Shown: positions 1 to 7,651 of the stretch, in pieces
Layout of the letters: every line of letters starts with the position of its first letter
How positions within the stretch are numbered: position 1 is the first letter of the stretch
Source of the DNA: Methylophilus sp. TWE2
Lineage (GTDB): Bacteria; Pseudomonadota; Gammaproteobacteria; Burkholderiales; Methylophilaceae
Length of the DNA: 64,000 bases
Assembly (NCBI RefSeq): GCF_001183865.1
Contig: NZ_CP012020.1
Location: 1,240,001 to 1,304,000, forward strand
Reading direction: 5' to 3'
Notes under the pieces: generated by a model
Told to the model about the DNA's origin: nothing
Seen by the model: the letters and a program-made list of their open reading frames with translations, nothing else
Database searches by the model: none
Program-made: the position numbers and the translations under genes

Positions 1-27
1 AGCAAGATCATTTAAGCGCTTAAGTCT

Positions 28-453
28 ATGCCACGTACCCATCATCGCAAGCAGGAGGCACCCCCAGAAAAGGATGACGGTTGTCGCCTGGATAAATGGT
101 TGTGGGCGGCGCGTTTTTTCAAAACCCGTAGCCTGGCTGCCGAAGCCGTAGATGGCGGTAAAGTGCGCATTGATGGTGATCGGGCCAAGAATGCGCGCGA
201 AATGAAGCAAGGCATGCGCGTCAGCATTAAAAACAAGGATATGCAGATTGAGGTTGAAGTACTGGCCTTGAGTAATGTAAGGCGCGGTGCGCCCGAAGCA
301 GCGTTGCTTTACCGGGAAACGGAAGAGAGCTTGCGTGTTCGCCAGCAAGCCAAAGAGAGTGGGGCCGAGCATTTTGCCGAACGTGACCGTGGCATGGGGC
401 GTCCGACCAAGCGCCAGATGCGCGAAATTCAGCGCTTTACCGGGCGCGGTTAG
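28..453 (+). CDS. hslR: Heat-shock protein 15 (ribosome-associated S4-domain RNA-binding protein)
   Basis: This 141-residue basic protein has an S4 RNA-binding domain at about residues 18-80, opening with CRLDKWLWAARFFKTRSLA and followed by the typical glycine/valine-rich strand (GGKVRIDG). The C-terminal tail is rich in Arg, Lys and Glu and ends in a KRQMREIQRF segment. Length and layout fit Hsp15, which in E. coli binds 50S subunits carrying a blocked nascent peptidyl-tRNA and helps recycle them. It converges on the regulator gene that ends only 8 bp away on the other strand, and I see no terminator between them. The start is the first ATG of the frame. Function is assigned by family, with good confidence. 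Confidence 0.88.
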   Translation: MPRTHHRKQEAPPEKDDGCRLDKWLWAARFFKTRSLAAEAVDGGKVRIDGDRAKNAREMKQGMRVSIKNKDMQIEVEVLALSNVRRGAPEAALLYRETEESLRVRQQAKESGAEHFAERDRGMGRPTKRQMREIQRFTGRG

Positions 454-461
454 TTCATCAG

Positions 462-1241
462 CTAGCTGGGGCGACGTGCGCCAGTCACCATGCCGGTTTT
501 AGCCACGGCTTGTGCGCGGCAGGACACATCCAGTTTCTGGAATATGCGTTTGAGGTGATTTTTCACCGTATTGGCGCTGATATCCAGAATCATGCCGATT
601 TCAAGATTGGTTTTGCCGCTACGTACCCAATGCAGAATCTCCTGCTCGCGGTCGGATAATCCCCCTTGTGTCATGCTGTCGAGCAAGTCTTCATCCTTGA
701 CGATTGGGGTCAGATGACCCACGCGGCGGATGGCGGCATCCACATGTGGCATGATCATGCCCAGCATTTGGTCTGGCACGTAAAATTCCTTGGTGCGATC
801 AAAAAAGACATAAATGCAATCGGCCTTGCCACGTGTATCACGCACACCATACACCAGCAGTGAATGCATTTTGATCAGTTGCTGCGTAAACGGGTTAGGA
901 GATTGGGCATGAATGCCACTAGCGTCAAAGCGGTTCACTACATACCATTTGTCGTCATTTTCTACCCAGCGTTTATAGAGATTACACATCAGGTAATTGA
1001 CGATGGCAGAGTCTTCGAGCAGTCGTTGCGTGGTCAGTTCCGGCAAGGAGGAAGAAACATCAAAATGCAGGTCGCCGTTGCTAAAGTCTCCCCATGCTGC
1101 CAATAACACATCGTGCCGCATCAGCGGATGAATGTCTTGTTTTAGCCAGTTAAAAAATTCGATATGGCGTTTGATCGCATATGAATTCTGGATGGCCTGC
1201 AGGATACCTTCCCAATGGGTTTGTTTTTTTTGTGCCAACAT
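462..1241 (-). CDS. epsA: LuxR-type transcriptional regulator, EpsA-like
   Basis: This 259-residue protein has a C-terminal LuxR/FixJ helix-turn-helix at about residues 193-250 (LSDREQEILHWVRSGKTNLE, then a recognition helix with SANTVKNHLKRIFQKL). The N-terminal 180 residues show no receiver-domain aspartate pattern and no obvious autoinducer-binding signature. Domain order and length match the EpsA regulators that accompany exosortase B/PEP-CTERM exopolysaccharide loci in methylotrophic betaproteobacteria. The start has a good AGGTGA ribosome site in front. No exopolysaccharide or exosortase gene is in this window, so it is either an orphan copy or acts at a distance. The LuxR class is certain; the EpsA label is recognition from memory. 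Confidence 0.7.
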   Translation of the reverse strand: MLAQKKQTHWEGILQAIQNSYAIKRHIEFFNWLKQDIHPLMRHDVLLAAWGDFSNGDLHFDVSSSLPELTTQRLLEDSAIVNYLMCNLYKRWVENDDKWYVVNRFDASGIHAQSPNPFTQQLIKMHSLLVYGVRDTRGKADCIYVFFDRTKEFYVPDQMLGMIMPHVDAAIRRVGHLTPIVKDEDLLDSMTQGGLSDREQEILHWVRSGKTNLEIGMILDISANTVKNHLKRIFQKLDVSCRAQAVAKTGMVTGARRPS

Positions 1242-1357
1242 GGAGTCACCTCAATTGATGCTACGCAGGGCGCAGCTTGCCCTTGTCTGTTCATGGTCTA
1301 AGGGTTTTTACGACGTAAATTGGTACTTCTTTAATTGAAATGTGTTAAGAAAAGAAA

Positions 1358-1371
1358 TTGATGTAACTCAA
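1358..1371 (+). promoter_or_regulatory. Possible FNR-type site (one mismatch)
   Basis: The 14-mer TTGATGTAACTCAA matches the FNR consensus TTGAT-N4-ATCAA at nine of ten defined bases. It lies about 100 bp before the small membrane protein gene at 1473. A class II promoter would start near 1406, but I see no convincing -10 element there, so this is only a suggestion. Two perfect FNR boxes elsewhere in the window, together with an fnr gene, make it worth listing. Confidence 0.25.
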
Positions 1372-1472
1372 ACATTGAACAATCAGGCATTTTTCCTTTC
1401 CAAAATAAATCGTGCATTGGATAAAATAATGTTTGCTTCACTGGGTTTGAGCATTTTTACTATTAGGTAATC

Positions 1473-1808
1473 ATGGGTATATTGAATAAACTTCCAGGCG
1501 GCGTCCGCTACCCTAGCCATAAAGAGTGGCAGTTGCTGAAAAAGCTGCCTAAATGGTGGCTAGTGGGGACAGTACTGTTCGCAGCGCCCATTGTGCATGC
1601 CTGGTGGCAAGACGGTGATTTGCTGACGCATGATATTGAGCGCACCTCCATGTTTCTGGGCCTGCTGTTTACCTTCTGGTTTTTTATAGGTGCCATGATG
1701 ATAGGCCTCATAGTGATTATTATCATGAAAGGGCCGGGCTATGTGTCTGACCCTTATTACCTGCCCAAGGAAGATAAAAGCCTGGAGAATCCGCCCAAGC
1801 AGGAATAA
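1473..1808 (+). CDS. Small two-helix membrane protein of unknown function
   Basis: This 111-residue protein is not one I recognise. It has a basic N-terminus (about 25 residues), a hydrophobic segment at about 29-45 (WWLVGTVLFAAPIVHAWW), a short acidic loop, and a second strong membrane helix at about 61-87 (MFLGLLFTFWFFIGAMMIGL). A charged, proline-rich tail ends in LENPPKQE. This suggests an inner-membrane protein with both ends on the same side. An AGG precedes the ATG at suitable spacing. It stands alone between a divergent regulator gene and the rpsF operon, whose promoter begins just 5 bp after its stop. A one-mismatch FNR-like site upstream hints at oxygen control, but this is unproven. 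Confidence 0.6.
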   Translation: MGILNKLPGGVRYPSHKEWQLLKKLPKWWLVGTVLFAAPIVHAWWQDGDLLTHDIERTSMFLGLLFTFWFFIGAMMIGLIVIIIMKGPGYVSDPYYLPKEDKSLENPPKQE

Positions 1809-1812
1809 GTGC

Positions 1813-1842
1813 TTGATTACAACATGAAAATCAGTTTATAAT
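1813..1842 (+). promoter_or_regulatory. Sigma-70 promoter of the rpsF operon
   Basis: A -35 element TTGATT (1813-1818) is separated by 18 bp from a perfect -10 TATAAT (1837-1842). Transcription would start near 1849, leaving a leader of about 95 nt before rpsF. The leader contains two short hairpins (GCCAC/GTGGC and GTGG/CCAC), the second ending just before the ribosome site. These could serve autoregulation by S6/S18, but I cannot match the published S6:S18 motif. Confidence 0.65.
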
Positions 1843-1943
1843 CGCTGGCTTTTCAACCTTGCCACACTTTGTTCGTGGCTGTTTGAGTGTTTATGCACTT
1901 GGGTAGCTAGTTCTGAAGGTGGCTTAATCCACAAGGAAATCTC

Positions 1944-2318
1944 ATGCGACACTATGAAATCGTGTTTATTGTTCACCCTGACCAGAGTGAACAAGTGCCT
2001 GCAATGATTGAGCGTTACCGCGCACAAATCACAGGTAATGGCGGCAACATCCACCGTCTGGAAGACTGGGGCCGTCGTCAACTTGCCTACCCAATTCAAA
2101 AAGTACACAAAGCGCACTACGTGTTGATGAACATTGAGTGCAGCCAAGAAGTATTGGAAGAGCTGGAGCATGGCTTCAAATTTAACGATGCTGTATTACG
2201 TCACCTGACCATCTCGACTAAAACAGCCGTCACAGCACCAAGCCCAATGATGAAAGAGGAAAAATCCAAAACCATCGTGGGTGATGCACCTGCTGCGACC
2301 ACTGAGGCAGCTGCTTAA
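1944..2318 (+). CDS. rpsF: 30S ribosomal protein S6
   Basis: This is the 124-residue S6 protein of the small subunit, which pairs with S18 on the central domain of 16S rRNA. It begins [19 protein letters not shown] and contains the family segment [11 protein letters not shown] at about residues 46-56, with an Ala/Lys-rich C-terminal tail typical of longer S6 versions. AAGGA precedes the ATG at good spacing. It is the first gene of the conserved rpsF-priB-rpsR-rplI operon, and priB starts 5 nt after its stop, so translation of the two is probably coupled. Identity is clear from sequence and context. Confidence 0.97.
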   Translation: MRHYEIVFIVHPDQSEQVPAMIERYRAQITGNGGNIHRLEDWGRRQLAYPIQKVHKAHYVLMNIECSQEVLEELEHGFKFNDAVLRHLTISTKTAVTAPSPMMKEEKSKTIVGDAPAATTEAAA

Positions 2319-2323
2319 GGGTT

Positions 2324-2614
2324 GTGAATACGCTGGTGATCGCGGCAACCATTCACTCTGTTGAAGCGTTGCGTTACACACCGGCAGGCTTACCCTTGTT
2401 GCGATTGCAATTGCAACACGATTCAGAACAGCAAGAAGCCGGGATGAGTCGGAAAGTGCAGTGTCAGTTACCCGCAGTGATTATTGGTGAAAAAGCCAAT
2501 TTACCATTGCAAAGCGGCGATCAGATCAAAGTCAAAGGTTTTTTGGCGCAGCGCAGTGCAAAGAGCACACAAGTGGTACTGCACATACAAGAGTTACAGC
2601 GAATACAGTATTAA
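2324..2614 (+). CDS. priB: Primosomal replication protein N (PriB)
   Basis: This 96-residue single-stranded-DNA-binding OB-fold protein starts at GTG ([20 protein letters not shown]). PriB works with PriA and DnaT at stalled forks to reload the DnaB helicase. The identification rests on size, on the SSB-like strands ([37 protein letters not shown]), and on its fixed position between rpsF and rpsR, which is the standard location in beta- and gammaproteobacteria. The GTG lies 5 nt after the rpsF stop, with AAGG overlapping the rpsF stop as its ribosome site. The dnaB gene follows this operon, so two parts of the restart machinery are neighbours. Confidence 0.93.
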   Translation: MNTLVIAATIHSVEALRYTPAGLPLLRLQLQHDSEQQEAGMSRKVQCQLPAVIIGEKANLPLQSGDQIKVKGFLAQRSAKSTQVVLHIQELQRIQY

Positions 2615-2633
2615 AGAATTTAAGGAGTTTCAA

Positions 2634-2867
2634 ATGGCAAGAGATATGTACAAACGTCGCCGTTACTGCCGTTTTAGCGCAGAAGGCATCAAAGAAGTTG
2701 ACTACAAAGACGTAGATCTGTTGAAAGATTTCGTTTCAGAAAACTTCAAAATCATCCCAGCCCGTATGACTGGTACTAAGGCTAAATACCAGCGCCAACT
2801 GACAACTGCGGTTAAACGCGCACGTTTCCTGGCCCTGATGCCTTACACAGACAAACACCCAGGTTAA
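2634..2867 (+). CDS. rpsR: 30S ribosomal protein S18
   Basis: This 77-residue S18 protein starts [18 protein letters not shown]. The start is chosen at 2634 because AAGGAG stands 7 nt before it and the protein then has the standard family length; the reading frame stays open further upstream but that part overlaps priB. The core [15 protein letters not shown]-like stretch (here [16 protein letters not shown], about residues 30-45) and the basic [20 protein letters not shown] segment are diagnostic. S18 binds S6 on the 30S platform. It is the third gene of the operon, with a 19-nt gap to priB and 21 nt to rplI. Confidence 0.97.
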   Translation: MARDMYKRRRYCRFSAEGIKEVDYKDVDLLKDFVSENFKIIPARMTGTKAKYQRQLTTAVKRARFLALMPYTDKHPG

Positions 2868-2888
2868 TCGGCGGCTTAGGAGAACAAC

Positions 2889-3338
2889 ATGCAAGTAATC
2901 TTATTGGAAAAAGTAGCAAACCTGGGTTCCCTGGGTGACGTGGTAAAAGTGAAAGACGGTTACGGCCGTAATTTCCTGATTCCACAAGGTAAAGCCAAGC
3001 GCGCGACTGAAGCAAACAAAGCAGTGTTTGCAGCACAACGTGCCGAGTTGGAAAAACAACAAGCTGACCTGTTGGCCGCTGCCCAAGCGCGTGGCGAAAA
3101 ACTGGCTGGTTTCGTACTGACCGTGGCTCAAAAAGCCGGTGTTGATGGTCGTCTGTTCGGTTCCGTGACTAACATGGACATCGCTGAAGGCTTGAAAGCA
3201 CAAGGCCACGAAGTGAAAAAAGCAGAAGTGCGTCTGCCAAACGGCCCACTGAAGACCATTGGTGACTTCGCTGTGAGCGTGGCTCTGCACCACGACGTAG
3301 TCGTAGACATCACTGTCACAGTGACACCAGAAGCTTAA
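2889..3338 (+). CDS. rplI: 50S ribosomal protein L9
   Basis: This 149-residue L9 protein binds 23S rRNA near the L1 stalk and limits frameshifting. It opens [19 protein letters not shown] and has the signature [19 protein letters not shown] at about residues 22-40. A long alanine/glutamate-rich connecting helix follows (about 45-75), then the C-terminal domain ([18 protein letters not shown]). Length is standard for the family. TAGGAG precedes the ATG. It ends the rpsF operon and is followed 25 nt later by a strong intrinsic terminator. Confidence 0.97.
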   Translation: MQVILLEKVANLGSLGDVVKVKDGYGRNFLIPQGKAKRATEANKAVFAAQRAELEKQQADLLAAAQARGEKLAGFVLTVAQKAGVDGRLFGSVTNMDIAEGLKAQGHEVKKAEVRLPNGPLKTIGDFAVSVALHHDVVVDITVTVTPEA

Positions 3339-3363
3339 TCAAGCCTCTGTTTGCACCACCAGA

Positions 3364-3390
3364 AAAGGCTACTTCGGTAGCCTTTTTGTT
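3364..3390 (+). terminator. Intrinsic terminator after rplI
   Basis: A 9-bp stem AAAGGCTAC/GTAGCCTTT closed by the stable UUCG tetraloop is followed by a T-rich run. It marks the end of the rpsF-priB-rpsR-rplI transcript. Confidence 0.9.
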
Positions 3391-3391
3391 T

Positions 3392-3510
3392 TTAGCCACA
3401 GAGCTCACAGAGTCCACAGAGTTTTTGGCTCGCTGGATCAAGTGACTTGATAACTTACCAATATAGAGTATGGGTTTTTCTCTGTGTCCTCTGTGATCTC
3501 TGTGGCTAAA
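3392..3510. repeat. Inverted repeat with degenerate CACAGAG units
   Basis: Two 31-bp arms (3392-3422 and 3480-3510) are reverse complements at about 28 of 31 positions. Each arm is itself built from near-repeats of the unit CACAGAG (reading TTAGCCACAGAG, then CACAGAG twice). The arms flank a 57-bp centre. Similar 'agccacagag..cacagag' sequences are scattered in many proteobacterial genomes, so this is probably an interspersed palindromic element. It lies between the rplI terminator and dnaB. Confidence 0.6.
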
Positions 3511-3576
3511 GTATTTTAATCTTTGATCTCTTCTGAAAGCTCAAAAAGCCAGACTGCTTTTCGGTATAATCGCCAG

Positions 3577-4959
3577 ATGGCTGATGAACAACTCGAATTC
3601 TTAAAACTCCCTCCACACTCTATCGAAGCTGAGCAATCCGTACTGGGTGGGTTATTGCTCGACAATGAGGCGCTGGACAAGATTGCCGATATCCTGGCAC
3701 CGCAGGACTTCTACCAGCATGACCACAAGCTGATTTACGAGCACATTGCCAGGCTGATTGAACGCAACCAGCCTGCCGATATCGTGACGGTGGCTGAATC
3801 CCTTGAAAACAGTAATGAGCTGACCACTGTGGGTGGCGTGGCTTATCTGGGAGCGCTGGCACAAAACACACCGACGGCAGCCAATATCCGCCGCTATGCG
3901 GAAATTGTGCATGAGCGCTTTGTCATGCGCCAACTGGTCGCAGTGGGCACCGACATTGCCGAAAGTGCTTACCAGCCTAATGGCCGTGATGCCCAGCAAT
4001 TGCTGGATGAGGCTGAAGCCAAGATTTTCCAGATCGCAGAAGGTGGTAACCGCAAGAGCCAGGGTTTTCTGGGGATGCAGGTCTTGCTGCCACAAGTGGC
4101 TGACCGCATTGATTACCTGTATTCGCGTGAAAACCATTCCGATGTGACCGGGATCCCGACCGGGTTTACTGACCTCGACTCCATGACCTCGGGCCTGCAA
4201 GGCGGCGACATGGTGATTATTGCCGGTCGTCCTTCCATGGGTAAAACGGCATTTGCTATTAACATCGCCGAAAACGTCGCGCTCGAAACCAATAAAGCCG
4301 TGGCGATTTTCTCGATGGAGATGGGCGCGACACAGCTGACCACTCGTATGATCGGCTCGATTGGCCGCCTCGATCAGCACAAAATGCGTAACGGTAATCT
4401 TGAAGACGAGGACTGGGAAAAACTGACCACGGCGCTGGGAAAACTGAATGAAGCGCCGATTTACATTGATGAAGGCGCAGGCCTGAGCAGCTTTGACGTG
4501 CGTGCGCGTGCGCGCCGCTTACACCGCCAGACCGGCGAGCTTGGCCTGATTGTGATCGACTATTTGCAGTTGATGACCTCGCCTGCGGGGCGTGCCGGTG
4601 AGAATCGTGCGACGGAAATTTCTGAAATCTCACGGTCTCTGAAAGCTTTGGCCAAAGAGTTAAACGTGCCGCTGATTGCGATTTCGCAGCTCAACCGTAG
4701 TGTGGACCAGCGGCCGGATAAACGTCCGGTGATGAGTGACTTGCGTGAATCGGGCGCGATTGAGCAGGATGCCGACTTGATCATGTTCGTCTACCGGGAC
4801 GAATACTACAACCCGGACAGTGCCGAAAAAGGCACCGCCGAGATCATTATCGCTAAGCAACGTAACGGTCCGATTGGCCGTGTACGCTTGACCTTTATGG
4901 GCGCGCATACCCGCTTTGCCGACTACGCCAATGCCGCCTACATGCCAGACGAGTATTAA
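3577..4959 (+). CDS. dnaB: Replicative DNA helicase DnaB
   Basis: This is the 460-residue hexameric replicative helicase. An N-terminal primase-interaction domain (LPPHSIEAEQSVLGGLLLDN at about residues 9-28) is followed by a RecA-like motor with Walker A GRPSMGKTA near residue 217, the H1a segment FSMEM, Walker B LIVIDYLQLM near residue 324, and SDLRESGAIEQDADLI near residue 387. The ATG at 3577 gives normal length and N-terminus. An upstream TTG at 3523 in the same frame would add 18 atypical residues. A TATAAT lies at 3565-3570, only 6 nt before this ATG, and no Shine-Dalgarno sequence is visible, so the message may be nearly leaderless. alr follows after 16 nt. Confidence 0.95.
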   Translation: MADEQLEFLKLPPHSIEAEQSVLGGLLLDNEALDKIADILAPQDFYQHDHKLIYEHIARLIERNQPADIVTVAESLENSNELTTVGGVAYLGALAQNTPTAANIRRYAEIVHERFVMRQLVAVGTDIAESAYQPNGRDAQQLLDEAEAKIFQIAEGGNRKSQGFLGMQVLLPQVADRIDYLYSRENHSDVTGIPTGFTDLDSMTSGLQGGDMVIIAGRPSMGKTAFAINIAENVALETNKAVAIFSMEMGATQLTTRMIGSIGRLDQHKMRNGNLEDEDWEKLTTALGKLNEAPIYIDEGAGLSSFDVRARARRLHRQTGELGLIVIDYLQLMTSPAGRAGENRATEISEISRSLKALAKELNVPLIAISQLNRSVDQRPDKRPVMSDLRESGAIEQDADLIMFVYRDEYYNPDSAEKGTAEIIIAKQRNGPIGRVRLTFMGAHTRFADYANAAYMPDEY

Positions 4960-4975
4960 TTCCCTGGTACTTTGC

Positions 4976-6040
4976 ATGCGTCCTATTGTCGCCCATATTT
5001 CAGAAGCAGCGCTGGCGCATAACCTGGCGCAAGTCAGGCGCTATGCGCCGCAATCCAAAGTCATTGCCGTCGTCAAGGCCAATGCCTATGGTCACGGCCT
5101 GCTCAACGCCGCGCGCGGTTTGAGGGAGACGGATGCTTTTGCGGTACTGAATATCAGTGAAGCAATTGCATTGCGTGACGCAGGCTACCAGCATCCTATC
5201 CTGTTACTTGAAGGTATTTTCTCGGCGGAGGAGATGATGCTGGTTGATCACTACCGCCTGGATACGGTGGTCTCACATCAGGCCCAGCTGGCCTGGTTGC
5301 TTGAAAGCCGCCCCAATATTCCGCTGAGGGTATTTCTCAAACTGGATAGCGGCATGCATCGCTTGGGCTTCCAGCCGAATGAGTACAGCCATGCATTACA
5401 ACAATTGCGTCTTTCTGCCAATGTGCGTGAAGTGATTCTGATGACGCATTTCGCCAACGCGGATGTGGCCGATGGCACAGATGCTGCCATGCAAGTGGTG
5501 GCACAAATGATGCCCGCATCCTATGCCCGCTCGCTGGCCAATTCTGCGGCGATTGTGCAGCAACCGCATACCCATGCAGACTGGGTGCGTCCTGGCATTA
5601 TGCTGTATGGCGCTACCCCTGTCGCTGAGAAACCCGCAAGCAGCCTGGGGCTGAAACCGGTGATGACCTTGCAGTCAGGGTTGATTGCCGTACAGGAAAT
5701 TGCCGCGGGCGAGAGTGTAGGCTATGGCAGTTTGTTTACCGCGGACAAACCCACGCGTGTGGGCATCGTGGCTTGTGGATATGCGGATGGTTATCCGCGC
5801 CATGCCCCAACGGGGACGCCAATTGCTGTCGCGGGTCGCTTAACTCGGACGCTAGGGCGTGTTTCCATGGATATGCTGGCAGCCGATATTACTGATATTC
5901 CAGAGGCGACTATCGGCAGCACCGTGGAGTTGTGGGGTGATCAAGTGCCAGTCGATGAGGTCGCGCATGTTAGCGGCACCATAGGCTACGAACTGTTATG
6001 TGCCGTCACGGCCAGGGTACCCTTCAAAATTCATGGCTAA
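4976..6040 (+). CDS. alr: Alanine racemase, PLP-dependent
   Basis: This 354-residue enzyme interconverts L- and D-alanine for peptidoglycan. The PLP lysine lies in VVKANAYGHG (Lys at about residue 34), and the second catalytic base, Tyr, in GYGSLF (about residue 250). The segments DSGMHRLGF and RPGIMLYGA are also standard. The start at 4976 (MRPIVAHISEAALAHN) is preferred over an in-frame ATG at 4916 that would lie inside dnaB. The gene follows dnaB at 16 nt, the usual dnaB-alr arrangement of proteobacteria, and its end overlaps radA by 8 nt. Confidence 0.95.
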   Translation: MRPIVAHISEAALAHNLAQVRRYAPQSKVIAVVKANAYGHGLLNAARGLRETDAFAVLNISEAIALRDAGYQHPILLLEGIFSAEEMMLVDHYRLDTVVSHQAQLAWLLESRPNIPLRVFLKLDSGMHRLGFQPNEYSHALQQLRLSANVREVILMTHFANADVADGTDAAMQVVAQMMPASYARSLANSAAIVQQPHTHADWVRPGIMLYGATPVAEKPASSLGLKPVMTLQSGLIAVQEIAAGESVGYGSLFTADKPTRVGIVACGYADGYPRHAPTGTPIAVAGRLTRTLGRVSMDMLAADITDIPEATIGSTVELWGDQVPVDEVAHVSGTIGYELLCAVTARVPFKIHG

Positions 6041-7388
6041 AGCAAAAACACAATATACCTGTACCGAATGTGGCGCCGTTGAGCCTAAATGGCAGGGGCA
6101 GTGCCCGAGTTGCCATGCCTGGAATACGCTGGTCGAGACGGTGCCTGAAACTGCCACGCAAAGCCGGTTTGCCAGCCTGGCACCGACCGCGCAATTGCAA
6201 AAACTGGCCGAAGTAGAAGCGCAAGATGTCTCCCGCCAGGCGACTGGAATTTCTGAATTTGACCGCGTGCTGGGTGGGGGGCTGGTGGCTGGTGGCGTGG
6301 TGCTGATAGGCGGCGATCCCGGCATTGGTAAATCTACCTTGTTATTGCAAACCGTCTGTAAGGTCTCGCAATCTCTCAAAGCGTTTTATATCAGTGGAGA
6401 GGAGTCTGCGCAGCAGATTGCCATGCGTGCGCAACGGCTGGGCCTGGATGCCAGCAAAGTGGATGTGCTGGCCGAAATCAACCTGGAAAAAATCAGCCAT
6501 GTGCTGCAACAACATCAGCCTGGCGTCGTGGTGATTGACTCTATCCAGACCATGTACTCCGAAGCCTTACAGTCAGCGCCCGGTTCTGTGGCGCAGGTGC
6601 GTGAATGCAGCGCGCAATTGACACGGATTGCCAAACAGCTGGGGATCAGCATGATCCTGGTCGGCCATGTCACCAAAGAGGGTTCGCTGGCTGGCCCGCG
6701 GGTGCTGGAGCATATTGTGGATAGCGTCCTCTACTTTGAGGGCGACCAGAATTCGAGTTTTAGGCTGATCCGCGCGTTTAAAAACCGTTTTGGTGCGGTG
6801 AATGAACTGGGCGTATTTGCCATGACTGAAAAAGGCCTGCGCGAAGTCAGCAATCCTTCTGCGCTCTTTTTATCGCATCATGAGTCGCCTGTTCCTGGTT
6901 CATGTATCACGGTCACCCAAGAGGGCACGCGGCCATTATTGGTGGAAATCCAGGCGCTGGTGGATACGGCACATGCGCCAAATCCAAAGCGCTTGTGTGT
7001 GGGCCTTGAGCAAAACCGCCTAGCCATGCTGCTGGCAGTATTACACCGGCATGCCGGGGTCGCCTGTTATGACCAGGATGTCTTTATCAATGCCGTCGGC
7101 GGCGTGAAAATCAGTGAACCTGCCGTGGATTTAGCGGTATTGCTGGCGATTGTGTCATCACTCAAAAACAAACCTTTGCCTGGCAAACTGATTGTGTTTG
7201 GCGAAGTTGGGTTGGCTGGGGAAGTGCGCCCCATTCAGCGCGGCCAGGAACGTCTTAAGGAAGCGGCCAAGCTGGGCTTTACCCATGCCATCATCCCCAA
7301 AGCCAATGCCCCTAAAGGCGGTATAACCGGTTTACATATTGATGCGGTTGACCGGCTTGAGCAAGCAATACACGTACTGCGCGCATAA
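6033..7388 (+). CDS. radA: DNA repair protein RadA (Sms), RecA-like ATPase
   Basis: This 451-residue protein promotes branch migration during recombinational repair. It has the N-terminal C4 zinc finger (CTECGAVEPKWQGQCPSC, about residues 9-26), Walker A GGDPGIGKST (about 93-102), the RadA-specific KNRFG motif (about 250) and a C-terminal Lon-protease-like domain (GGVKISEPAVDLAVLLAIVS). The start at 6033 gives the canonical MAKAKTQYTC N-terminus; the upstream ATG at 6000 lies deep in alr. The 8-nt overlap with alr implies translational coupling in a dnaB-alr-radA unit. Its stop codon touches the T-run of a terminator that serves the opposite strand. Confidence 0.96.
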   Translation: MAKAKTQYTCTECGAVEPKWQGQCPSCHAWNTLVETVPETATQSRFASLAPTAQLQKLAEVEAQDVSRQATGISEFDRVLGGGLVAGGVVLIGGDPGIGKSTLLLQTVCKVSQSLKAFYISGEESAQQIAMRAQRLGLDASKVDVLAEINLEKISHVLQQHQPGVVVIDSIQTMYSEALQSAPGSVAQVRECSAQLTRIAKQLGISMILVGHVTKEGSLAGPRVLEHIVDSVLYFEGDQNSSFRLIRAFKNRFGAVNELGVFAMTEKGLREVSNPSALFLSHHESPVPGSCITVTQEGTRPLLVEIQALVDTAHAPNPKRLCVGLEQNRLAMLLAVLHRHAGVACYDQDVFINAVGGVKISEPAVDLAVLLAIVSSLKNKPLPGKLIVFGEVGLAGEVRPIQRGQERLKEAAKLGFTHAIIPKANAPKGGITGLHIDAVDRLEQAIHVLRA

Positions 7389-7616
7389 AAAAATGGCAAC
7401 GACTGCTGGGAATGCAATCGTTGCCTGAGAGTGAGGCTACCCAGAAGAGGAGGGGCAGCCACAGGGAAGCTTGCAACCATAAGGCTGCTGTCTAAAAAAT
7501 CCTGTTGTTTCCACTTGCCTGGCTCAATCTTTCTTAAGACGCACCAATTGCCTGGGTCGGTAAGTTGCGCTCCACGCGGTTCATGACTTCTGGCAGGCTT
7601 TTGGTCATCAATGATG
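7387..7616 (-). ncRNA. Candidate small regulatory RNA, about 230 nt
   Basis: Read on the minus strand, this stretch has every outer mark of an independent small transcript. A near-consensus promoter lies just upstream (7623-7651). A hairpin at 7435-7460 has an 8-bp stem, and its 10-nt loop CTCCTCTTCT is complementary to Shine-Dalgarno sequences. The 3' end is a 12-bp GC-rich hairpin (7395-7425, one G-U pair) followed by seven Ts ending in the radA stop codon. A further small hairpin (CAGCC-TTAT-GGTTG) and a twice-used CCAGGCAA motif are also present. It has only one reading frame worth noting, a 24-residue ORF (7608 down to 7534) starting about 8 nt from the predicted 5' end without a ribosome site. 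It does not match tmRNA, RNase P or SRP RNA by eye; 6S RNA cannot be excluded. The family is unknown to me. Confidence 0.55.
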
Positions 7617-7622
7617 GATACA

Positions 7623-7651
7623 AGTATAGGAAATGCGGGGAAGGCTGTCAG
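7623..7651 (-). promoter_or_regulatory. Sigma-70 promoter of the candidate small RNA
   Basis: On the minus strand, -35 CTGACA (7651-7646) and -10 TATACT (7628-7623) are separated by exactly 17 bp. Each hexamer differs from consensus at one base. Predicted transcription start is near 7616. No annotated protein gene follows on that strand before the terminator at 7387-7425. Confidence 0.65.

Noticed and set aside
3523-3576. Upstream TTG start for dnaB
   Set aside because: It would add 18 residues not seen in DnaB, lacks a ribosome site and overlaps the TATAAT box.
7534-7608. 24-codon ORF on the minus strand inside the candidate RNA (MTKSLPEVMNRVERNLPTQA...)
   Set aside because: It starts about 8 nt from the predicted transcript end with no ribosome site, and I know no matching peptide family. 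Mentioned with the RNA but not called a gene.
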